Positions 6,861 to 12,546 of a DNA stretch of 12,546 nucleotides are shown in pieces. The notes beneath the pieces were generated by a model. It saw nothing but the letters and a program-made list of their open reading frames with translations, was not told the origin of the DNA and did not search any database. How positions within the stretch are numbered: the first letter of the stretch is position 1; each line of letters begins with the position of its first letter. Both the position numbers and the translations under genes were made by a program. The stretch comes from Nitrospinota bacterium (GTDB lineage: Bacteria; UBA8248): the NCBI GenBank assembly GCA_029937135.1, contig JAPYQX010000053.1, positions 1-12,546 of the forward strand, read 5' to 3'.

Positions 6861-7514
6861 TCATTTCCCCCCATCGGCGGCGAGGGCCTGCGCGCGCCCT
6901 AGCGGCCCGCTGAGGTGCGAGACCGGCCGGGAGCCGTAAATTTTCCGGGATTCCTCCTGGCTCACCAGGCGGCCGTCCGGCGAGAACATGGGGTAGAAAT
7001 CAAGTGTCCTGAAAAATGTATGGTAGCCCACGTTGAAACCGATGAAAGCGCCGAGCTCGACAATCTCGGCGTCTGAATATTCCTCGCGCAGCCTTCCGTA
7101 GAAAGCCTCGTCTATTTTCTCCGGCTCGAACTGCATCAGCTCGCTGTATTCAAGGGCGATTTTTTCGGCGGCGCTGAACTTGTCGCTCTTTCGCCAGTTA
7201 TCGATACCCTCGTCAATCAACTCCTCGGTGAGTCCGTCCCGCTTCGCCGAAGCGGATCGCACATTGCCTCAGTAGTTGCAGTCAGCCGCCCGGGAGAGCT
7301 GGACCCGGATGATCTCCTTGAGCTTGTGATCGACGGCCCCGGTGTTAAAGACCGCCCCCCAGGCGATATACATCGCCTTCGAGAGGTCCTCGTTATGACC
7401 CTGCATGGCATGAAAGGCCGGGTCGGGGGCCCGGTGTTTGAGGCTCTTGAGAACGAACGGCCCGAGCTTCGTTTTCTTTAAGTCCTCTATGTCGAGCATG
7501 GTGATATTTGGCAC
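6861..7514 (-). CDS. Carboxymuconolactone decarboxylase-family selenoprotein (CxxU), TGA read as Sec
   Basis: 217 aa if the in-frame TGA at 7269-7271 encodes selenocysteine. Residues 1-81 end in LSRAADCNY; the same frame continues GNVRSASAKRDGLTEE, giving C79-N-Y-U82-GNVRS. Family members commonly have CxYCxNVRS here, so Sec replaces the second Cys. The His of AhpD (CxxCxxxH) is Arg86. A stem with a GGC loop begins its loop 20 nt after TGA. Start GTG 7514 is set by AAGGAG six bases upstream; the internal ATG at 7499 is too far from it. The gene follows marR by 124 bp and is coupled to its degenerate paralogue. The downstream part aligns with that paralogue to the end, which shows that the sequence after TGA is under normal coding constraint. 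A split pseudogene is the less likely alternative. Confidence 0.88.
7238..7256 (-). promoter_or_regulatory. Putative bacterial SECIS element (CMD-family mRNA)
   Basis: A 7-bp stem CCGCUUC/GAAGCGG, plus one U-G pair, closes a GGC loop that begins 20 nt after the UGA. A G is first in the loop, as in known bacterial SECIS elements. Confidence 0.75.
7269..7271 (-). other. Selenocysteine (UGA) codon, CMD-family protein
   Basis: TGA falls at the second redox position of the CxxC motif (CNY-TGA-GNVRS). The downstream 132 codons stay open and match the adjacent paralogue. Confidence 0.88.
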
Positions 7515-7638
7515 CGGGGTCTCCTTCTTATCTGGTGCGGTTTAAGATCGTTGCGTGATATCCCTCAATCCATCGGGTCTTATTCTTCAGGATCTGCTCT
7601 TCGTCCGGAATGGGCGGGGGCGCGCTTCCTCCGTTTGG

Positions 7639-8109
7639 CTAGCTTGCGCTCCCGAGCTTGAGGATAAGAGCGAGAAGCGTTTCTTTTTCCTCCGTCGTGA
7701 GATTTTCCAACATGCCGGCGCTGATCTCCAGAACGTCCGCGTAGCTGCTCACCAGAAGCGCCTCGGCCTCGGGCGTCAGGCTGACCCGTTTCACCCGCCG
7801 GTCCTCACAGGGGCTCCGCCGAATCAGCTCCTTGGCCTCGAGTTGATCGAGCAGGCTCGTGATGTTCGCCCGCGAGGCCAGGACCCGCCGGGCGATATCC
7901 TGCTGAGAAAGAGAATCCTCGGCGGCTTCGAGCACACGAAGGACATTGTACTGAATCCCGGTCAACCCGAGGGCGCGGTAGAAGGGGTCGGCCCCCTTGA
8001 AAAGACGCGTGCCCTCATGCATCACGGCGTAGCGGGTCTCCTCGTCGAGATTGAGACCCAGACGAGCCTCGCCAGCGAAAGCTCTTTTCCCGGACGCCGT
8101 TTTCACCAT
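7639..8109 (-). CDS. MarR-family transcriptional regulator
   Basis: A 156-aa winged-helix regulator. The HTH is LSQQDIARRVLASRANITSL (about 67-86), and the wing contains CEDRRVKRVSLT (about 101-112) with the family's DRR signature. Helices at both ends would form the dimer. MarR proteins usually repress their own operon and release DNA when a phenolic, thiol-reactive or oxidant ligand binds. There is one Cys (C101), in the wing next to DRR, which could make it redox-sensitive, though the best-known MarR redox sensors use an N-terminal Cys. A GGGGGAG lies only one base before ATG 8109, so GTG 8106 may be the real start. It sits between the GrdB-like and CMD selenoprotein genes, and the palindrome at 9543-9557 in the cluster promoter is its most likely operator. 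Confidence 0.9.
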   Translation of the reverse strand: MVKTASGKRAFAGEARLGLNLDEETRYAVMHEGTRLFKGADPFYRALGLTGIQYNVLRVLEAAEDSLSQQDIARRVLASRANITSLLDQLEAKELIRRSPCEDRRVKRVSLTPEAEALLVSSYADVLEISAGMLENLTTEEKETLLALILKLGSAS

Positions 8110-8190
8110 ACTCCCCCTATCGAATCAGAAACCATGGAACTTGGGACTATGGAACTCAAGAATCGCCGCGCAACCCGGGCGGCCTCCGGC

Positions 8191-9480
8191 TCATGTGTGT
8201 TTCGGATCCAGCGACGACAGGTGGCGCGTGCCCAGCGACGCCATGTAGCGCTGATATCCTGCCTCCGGCATTTTGTGAAACTGCCTCCTCGGGATGAGCA
8301 TCCGCTCCGCGAGAAAACGAAGCTTTTTGTCGTCGCTCCCGGCCAGAACGGGCTCCAGCGCCATGAAAAGCTTCCCGGCGCTGGTCTCGTCCCAGAACCA
8401 CTCGGCCACCTGGCCCGCACTCGCGTTACCCGGCTGGCTGACGGCGGACTCGAAGTAGTAGGCGCGAAGATCCTCGAGCGCCAGTTTCAGCGCATCGAAG
8501 ACACTGAGATCGGGGCGGGGGTTTTCCACCGGCGCATCGCCGAGAAACGAGACGATGAACCGGGCGGCCGCCTCCACCTCGATTCCGCTTACACCGACAG
8601 TGGTTCTCCCTCTTTTCTCTTTGCCCAGATCATACCAGACCCCGAGGTTATTCATCTCGCTCAAGACGCCGCCGAGATAACCGGTCGGGTCGGAAGCTGC
8701 CTCCGCCGGACGGCTCATGGGGACGCGGCAGACCCAGGCCTCCGCTCCCGCCCGTGGGCCGAGGGCGTCCTCCGGGAAATCCTCCAGAACAGGGCCTTTT
8801 TCCTCTTCGAGTAAAGCGAGGGCCGCGATGAGCACTTTCTTTTGAAATTCGGGTTCATCCGGCGCGCCGAAGGGGCGGCCAAAATCGAACGAAACCCAGA
8901 GCGCCTGGGGAGGCTTAATCTTCTCGGTGTGCGGACGAACGAGGCTGATCTGCGTTGTGGGGATTCCTTCTTCCTCGAAATAATGGGCTAGCCCGCCGAC
9001 GGCGCGCGTGCAGTTCGGTCAGACGGGACAGAGAAGAACCGCGTCCACTCCGTCGTCCTTGAGCAAGCCCGCCAGCCGCCGGGCGGAGGGTTCCATCTGC
9101 TCGGGCGCGATGGCGCCCATGAACGAATAATGAAAATCCGCCACAGAGCCGATGACGCCTTCTTCCGCGAGTTCCTTCAGCCGATCAATCGGAAAAGCGA
9201 TATTCACGTCCTGCTGAAAACCCGTCCGGTCGAAATTGGTGGACAGATGACTCATGTAAATATCAGAGGCGGCCAGTTCCTTCGGGATAACGCGGTAGTC
9301 ACCCGACTCCCGGGTGAAGGTTTCATCGCCCAGCCGCTGGAGCCCGGCCGTCGAGACGATGGCCACCCTTCTTTGACTCAGCGGAGGCCCCCCGGCCCAG
9401 GGGCTTCCCTCGTAGGAGGGGGTCGGAAAACTAGTGAGGCCGATGACCTCGGGTTCCGAGAGATCTTCCATTCGAACCAT
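8191..9480 (-). CDS. GrdB/PrdB-like selenoprotein (glycine/sarcosine/betaine/proline reductase B family), TGA read as Sec
   Basis: 429 aa if the TGA at 9019-9021 encodes selenocysteine (U154). Before it the protein shows family motifs: VAIVSTAGLQ, GDYRVIP, DIYMSHLSTNFDRTGF, DVNIAFPIDRLKELAEEGVIG, HYSFMG and DGVDAVLLCPV. After it come PNCTRAVGGLAHYFEEEGIP and TTQISLVRPHTEKIKPPQAL, giving C151-PV-U154-PN-C157. In GrdB/PrdB the Sec attacks the substrate C-N bond. The length matches GrdB of about 430 aa. The frame is continuous on both sides of TGA, and a SECIS-like stem follows. Start ATG 9480 is preferred over TTG 9486 because GGAGGA lies six bases upstream. No grdA, grdC/D/E or thioredoxin genes are present, so it is a standalone relative, and its substrate is unknown. 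It is first in the cluster behind a consensus promoter. Confidence 0.9.
8991..9007 (-). promoter_or_regulatory. Putative bacterial SECIS element (GrdB-like mRNA)
   Basis: Seven-position stem (9007-9001 with 8997-8991), with one G-G mismatch, closes a GUC loop. The loop begins 18 nt after the UGA. The same loop triplet occurs in the AhpD-like SECIS. Confidence 0.7.
9019..9021 (-). other. Selenocysteine (UGA) codon, GrdB-like protein
   Basis: TGA sits in CPV-TGA-PNCTR, the known Sec/Cys position of the GrdB/PrdB family. The frame stays open for 275 more codons. Confidence 0.9.
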
Positions 9481-9525
9481 GTCCAATCCTCCAATTCAAG
9501 CAAGAATGTCTCCCCAGCGAGACCA

Positions 9526-9553
9526 ATTATATCGTTCGATTTTTATTTGTCAA
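9526..9553 (-). promoter_or_regulatory. Consensus sigma70 promoter of the selenoprotein cluster
   Basis: Minus strand TTGACA (9553-9548), a 16-bp AT-rich spacer and TATAAT (9531-9526) match both hexamers perfectly. Transcription would start near 9519, giving a leader of about 40 nt to ATG 9480. Such a strong promoter would normally need a repressor. Confidence 0.85.
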
Positions 9554-9557
9554 ATAA
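9543..9557. promoter_or_regulatory. Perfect 15-bp palindrome over the -35 box: candidate MarR operator
   Basis: TTATTTG-T-CAAATAA is perfectly symmetrical and covers the whole -35 hexamer. MarR dimers bind AT-rich palindromes of this size, and the second gene of the cluster encodes a MarR protein. The link to that protein is inferred from position. Confidence 0.6.
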
Positions 9558-9704
9558 TGAACAATATTTTATAAAGGCCGCCGAACACGACACAAGGCGC
9601 GCGATTTCAATCAGATACAAGATGACCCACATGGCCCCTCCGGAGGGAGGCTGGCGATGAGGCATAACGGTAAGATCAGGAAAGAATCCGCGGGGCAGGG
9701 AGGC

Positions 9705-11075
9705 CTATCCTCCGGCCTGGAACTTCTTGAGCCCGGTCTCGATGGCGGAGACAATTTTCGCGCCCTGCTCCTCGGTCAGAATGAGCGGCGGGGAAATCGT
9801 GAGCGTATTCGAGGGCCCGTCGGCGATACCCGAGCTCTTTCCGATGAGGACGCCCTCGTCCTTGACGTAGGACAGGATTTTCACCACCGCCTCGGTCGGC
9901 AGCGGGTCGCCGCTCTCCTCGATGAGTTCGACGCCCCAGATGAGCCCCACCCCCCGGACATCGCCCACGCAGGGAATGTCTCTCAGATGGGCCAGCGCCT
10001 CGCCCAGGTCTTTACCGACATCCCGCGCGTTTTGCGCGAGATTCTCCTCCAGCATGATCTCGAGGTTTTTGAGCGCGGCGGCGCACGACGCCGGGTGGCC
10101 GCCGTAGGTGTTGATTTGCTGGAAGCCCGCCTCGCCCTCGGCGTTTAACACCTGGAACACTTCGTCCGTAACCGCCGTCGCGCCGATGGGGAGGTATCCG
10201 CTGCTCAGCCCCTTGGCCATCGTCATGATGTCCGGCTTCACGCCGTAAAGGTCGGAGGCGAAGAGCTCGCCCGTGCGGCCGAAGCCGGTAATCACCTCGT
10301 CGATGATCATGAGCACGCCGTAGCGGGTGCAAACTTCCCGCATCTGCTTCAAATAGTCCGCCGGGGGAGGGATAACGCCCCCGCCGCCGATAATCGGCTC
10401 GGCGATGAAGGCGGCGACGGTATCGGCGCCCTGGTAGCGGATCACGGCGTCGAGATCGGCGGCCAGCCGCTCGGCGAGATCGAACTCGCTCGAATATCCG
10501 CTCCGGTAAAAATAGGGCGCCTGGAGGTGGACAACGCCCGGCAGGAGCGGCTCGAAGGGCGCGCGGCGGGAGGTCTGGCCGGTCAGGCTGGCGCCGCCGA
10601 TGGTGCCGCCGTGGTATCCCTGATAGCGGGCGATGATCTTGTAGCGGCCACCCTGTTTCCGGCCCCAGGCCCGGGCGATTTTGATGGCGGTGTCCACTGC
10701 CTCGGAGCCCGAGTTCACGAACCAGATACGCTCGAGGCCGCTGGGCAGAATGTCCACGAGCTGATCGGCGAGCCGCGCCGCCGGGAGGGTGATCTGGGTG
10801 AGCGGGTAGTAGGGAAGCTCGAGAAGCTGGCGGTAGGCCGCCTCGGCGACTTCCTTGCGCCCGTAGCCGATGTTGACGCACCAAAGGCCCGCCATCGCGT
10901 CGAGGTATTCCCGGCCCTCTACATCGGTGACAGTGCAGCCGTCGCCCTTGACGATGACGCCGAGCGGGTTCTCCTCGAGGGTGCCGTGATTGAGAAACGG
11001 GTGCCAGACGTGGTCCCTGTCGAGGTCGCGAATTTCCTGAAGGTTTGGGCCCGCTGCCGCGGTTTCCGGATTCAT
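9705..11075 (-). CDS. PLP-dependent aminotransferase, class III (omega-amino acid:pyruvate type)
   Basis: 456 aa, the usual length for class III aminotransferases. It shows VNSGSEAVDTAIKIAR (PLP phosphate region, about 120-135), YQGYHGGTIGGASLTG, IIDEVITGFGRTG with Asp259 contacting the PLP ring nitrogen, and MTMAKGLSSGYLPIGA with the Schiff-base Lys288. Start ATG 11075 follows AAGGAG by eight bases; the longer frame up to 11210 encodes an Arg-rich extension and overlaps the upstream FAH gene. The N-terminal HVWHPF motif and the LWCVNIGYG block are typical of enzymes transferring amino groups from omega-amino acids, diamines or taurine-like compounds to pyruvate or 2-oxoglutarate; the exact donor cannot be read. 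It follows the FAH-family gene by 49 bp, probably in one operon. No clear intrinsic terminator lies before the next promoter. Confidence 0.92.
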   Translation of the reverse strand: MNPETAAAGPNLQEIRDLDRDHVWHPFLNHGTLEENPLGVIVKGDGCTVTDVEGREYLDAMAGLWCVNIGYGRKEVAEAAYRQLLELPYYPLTQITLPAARLADQLVDILPSGLERIWFVNSGSEAVDTAIKIARAWGRKQGGRYKIIARYQGYHGGTIGGASLTGQTSRRAPFEPLLPGVVHLQAPYFYRSGYSSEFDLAERLAADLDAVIRYQGADTVAAFIAEPIIGGGGVIPPPADYLKQMREVCTRYGVLMIIDEVITGFGRTGELFASDLYGVKPDIMTMAKGLSSGYLPIGATAVTDEVFQVLNAEGEAGFQQINTYGGHPASCAAALKNLEIMLEENLAQNARDVGKDLGEALAHLRDIPCVGDVRGVGLIWGVELIEESGDPLPTEAVVKILSYVKDEGVLIGKSSGIADGPSNTLTISPPLILTEEQGAKIVSAIETGLKKFQAGG

Positions 11076-11124
11076 GGTTTTATCTCCTTGAAGCACCGCG
11101 GTTGCTCTCTCGAAACCGCATCGC

Positions 11125-12120
11125 CTACAAAATTGTGTACTGCGGTTTTTCCGCCTTGATCTCGTATTTCTGGCGGCCAATCTTCGATATCTCGCCCTCG
11201 ATGATATCACCCGGCTTCAGGAATTTCCCCCACGCGGCGGCGTTGCCGGCGGGCGAGCCCGTAGCGATGATGTCTCCGGGGCGAAGTGTCGCGATGGTCG
11301 AGAGATAGGCGACCTGCTCGTCCACCTTCCAGATCATATCGCCCGTCGATGCGCTCTGGCGCAACTCGCCGTTCACCCACAACTGGAGCTTGAGCTTGTG
11401 GGGGTCCACTTTTTCATCGTTCAAAAGAATATAGGGCCCGGTCGGGGCGAAACCATCGGGTCCTTTCATCGCGTACCAGTCGATGAAGCGGTTATTGTCG
11501 CCTATTCTCAAGTTTCCGCGATCGCTCATGTCGTTGATGAGGGTGTATCCGCCGACGTGATCCATCGCCTTATCGACCGGGATGTTCCGCCCGCCGCGGC
11601 CGATGACGATACCGAGCTCGAGTTCGTAGTCGAGCTTTTTCACCGAGCGGGAAACGATCACCGGATCGTAGGGACCGTTGATGCAGGTGGCGGGCTTGAT
11701 GAAACAATAAAGGGGAAGCTCCTCCTTGAACTCCTTGATCTTCGTCCTGGCCATCTCGGCGGCATGGGCGACATAGTTGCGCGCCATGCAAAAAAGAGTC
11801 ACCTCCGATACCGGCGGAAGAATCTCGACGCTCTCCGGGTCGTGAACGACGGGCAAGCCGTCGAAGACGAGCGGTTGTTTTTTTCGCTTGAGCGCGCGGA
11901 GCGCCTTGATGGCGCTATCGGCGATAAGGCGGGTGGTCTCGGGGTCCTCGACAAGCTCCTCGCAAGTGGGCGCGACAAGCTCCTCGGCGGCTTCGATGGC
12001 TTCGCCCGGATCGGCATCCTTGAGCGAGAGGGCGAAAGCAAGGGTCAGGTCGGCAATCTCCTCGCCGAAAAGAGCCCCGACGCGAGGGCCGCCCCCCAGG
12101 CTGAAAGTGCAAATGCGCAT
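11125..12120 (-). CDS. Fumarylacetoacetate hydrolase (FAH)-family protein
   Basis: 331 aa. The FAH catalytic domain covers about 100-331: RNYVAHAAEM, FIKPATCINGPYDPV, then the metal ligands Glu166 and Glu168 in DYELELG and Asp197 in INDMSDRG, and ATGSPAG near the end. The N-terminal part (1-100) is a separate small domain as in longer family members. These enzymes use Mg2+ or Mn2+ to cleave C-C bonds of beta-diketo acids, or act as decarboxylases, hydratases or acylpyruvases in the breakdown of aromatic or amino-acid derived compounds. Start ATG 12120 follows GGGAGA at slightly long spacing. It precedes the aminotransferase by 49 bp on the same strand. The pair would fit catabolism of an amino compound to a keto acid followed by cleavage, but this is inference. 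Confidence 0.92.
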   Translation of the reverse strand: MRICTFSLGGGPRVGALFGEEIADLTLAFALSLKDADPGEAIEAAEELVAPTCEELVEDPETTRLIADSAIKALRALKRKKQPLVFDGLPVVHDPESVEILPPVSEVTLFCMARNYVAHAAEMARTKIKEFKEELPLYCFIKPATCINGPYDPVIVSRSVKKLDYELELGIVIGRGGRNIPVDKAMDHVGGYTLINDMSDRGNLRIGDNNRFIDWYAMKGPDGFAPTGPYILLNDEKVDPHKLKLQLWVNGELRQSASTGDMIWKVDEQVAYLSTIATLRPGDIIATGSPAGNAAAWGKFLKPGDIIEGEISKIGRQKYEIKAEKPQYTIL

Positions 12121-12142
12121 AAACCGAATCTCCCAGGCGACT

Positions 12143-12171
12143 ATCTTAAAAGAAAATTTCTTTGCTGGCGA
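12143..12171 (-). promoter_or_regulatory. Weak candidate promoter for the FAH/aminotransferase pair
   Basis: Minus strand TCGCCA (12171-12166), a 17-bp spacer and TAAGAT (12148-12143). Four of six -35 bases and a fair -10 match. The spacer contains the palindrome AAGAAA-A-TTTCTT. Confidence 0.3.
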
Positions 12172-12254
12172 AACGAGGCATCATACCACCACGGACGATG
12201 CATTCGGAGCGGCAACACCCACGCAGGGCCAAATCACCGGGTTGATATATCGCC

Positions 12255-12546
12255 TTATGAATCAATTGTTTTGATTAAAAATTGGAAAACAGCGCATCCA
12301 CACCGGATATATTTTTCCGGCGGCGGTGCCGCCCGGCCGATTTTCAGGCAACCCGGATAAATGAAACGCCTCACTGGCTCCGCACGGGCAGAGCCTCCCC
12401 CCGGCCCCAGCCCCGCCTTATTCCCGCCGCTACTGTGATCCTCAGAATCACCGGGGTCGAAAAACCGGGCTTGCCTGCAAATCCCACCGTACCCCCCCCC
12501 GGTGGCGAAACACCGGTACACCTCGCCCGTCCTCCTGTCGAGCCGC
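12255..12546 (-). CDS. Unidentified reading frame entering from the right edge (3' end uncertain)
   Basis: From the right edge the minus frame reads RLDRRTGEVYRCFATGGG, which looks like genuine protein sequence, then continues in frame to a stop at 12255 with a Gly/Pro-rich, less convincing tail. A run of nine G (12500-12492) follows RCFAT. If one G is missing, or two are extra, the frame instead gives VRWDLQASPVFRPR and stops at 12450-12448, which looks more natural. The real gene may therefore be a C-terminal fragment ending at about 12448 with a homopolymer error or natural frameshift. AGGAGG plus GTG 12521 also allows a start inside the window. I recognise no family. Confidence 0.3.
   Translation of the reverse strand, partial: RLDRRTGEVYRCFATGGGYGGICRQARFFDPGDSEDHSSGGNKAGLGPGGGSARAEPVRRFIYPGCLKIGRAAPPPEKYIRCGCAVFQFLIKTIDS
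12260..12276. repeat. Inverted repeat AATCAA-N5-TTGATT upstream of the FAH gene
   Basis: Perfect 6-bp arms spaced by five bases, in an AT-rich stretch about 140 bp upstream of the FAH start. Could be a regulator site or chance. Confidence 0.25.

Noticed and set aside
8134..8156. Short direct repeat ATGGAACT (two copies, 15 bp apart) upstream of marR
   Set aside because: Only eight bases and no link to a promoter; could be chance.
7555..8814. Long plus-strand open frame of 419 codons
   Set aside because: It is antisense to the marR and GrdB-like genes, has no domain and reflects the high GC content.
4160..9021. Three genes broken by stop codons (pseudogenes) or six separate short genes
   Set aside because: Each TGA replaces the redox Cys of its family, frames are otherwise intact, and each TGA is followed by a SECIS-like stem. 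The apparent downstream start codons have no ribosome-binding site of their own and lie inside conserved domains.
9636..9647. CCCTCCGGAGGG palindrome after the aminotransferase as a terminator
   Set aside because: No T-run follows on either strand; palindromes of this kind are common in GC-rich DNA.
11398..12360. 320-codon plus-strand frame
   Set aside because: Antisense shadow of the FAH-family gene.
12421..12440. Cobalamin-riboswitch-like phrase (CCCGCCGCTACTGTGA) on the plus strand
   Set aside because: The other conserved parts (GGGAA, GGTG and the final AGCCAGG-type block) are missing at the expected distances.

Overview
The window comes from a GC-rich bacterium. It opens with the 5' end of a 16S rRNA gene on the minus strand, behind a leader with tandem sigma70-type promoters and an antitermination-like boxA. 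The protein families (a standalone GrdB-type selenoprotein, AhpD-like/CMD proteins, class III aminotransferase, FAH-family hydrolase) fit an uncultured proteobacterial, Tectomicrobia-like or 'deltaproteobacterial' lineage. That placement is an impression; the 16S fragment should settle it. Nearly everything lies on the minus strand, so the window is best read from right to left.

Right part (12546-9705, minus): the end of an unidentified reading frame enters at the right edge. It is followed by a FAH-family hydrolase and a class III aminotransferase, probably co-transcribed.

Centre (9560-3788, minus): this is the main discovery. A consensus promoter (TTGACA, 16 bp, TATAAT), with a perfect 15-bp palindrome over its -35 box, precedes a run of co-directional genes that ends at a strong intrinsic terminator at 3788-3831. 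The order is a GrdB-like protein, a MarR regulator, a CMD-family protein, a second CMD-family paralogue, a 49-aa small ORF, a cysteine-dioxygenase-like cupin, an alpha/beta hydrolase and an AhpD-like protein. A naive ORF scan splits three of these genes (GrdB-like, first CMD, AhpD-like) at an in-frame TGA. In each case the TGA stands where a redox Cys is expected, giving CPVU, CNYU and CPHU (all CxxU). In each case a GC-rich stem with a GUC or GGC loop begins its loop 18-22 nt after the TGA, as expected for a bacterial SECIS. I read them as three selenoproteins in one cluster, not pseudogenes. The second CMD paralogue has lost both redox positions. No sel genes or tRNA-Sec are in the window, so they must be encoded elsewhere if this reading is right.

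Left part (3640-1): a hypothetical minus-strand gene; a 49-codon GTG-start zinc-ribbon gene on the plus strand flanked by two copies of a 75-bp direct repeat; a fumarate-reductase-like FAD protein without the covalent-FAD His and apparently without the catalytic Arg; then the rRNA promoter/leader region and 16S.

How the genes may work together (inference): the cluster combines three CxxU thiol/selenol proteins, a CDO-like cupin, a hydrolase and a MarR switch. This suggests a regulated selenium-dependent redox or detoxification route for an unknown, possibly thiol-reactive, substrate.
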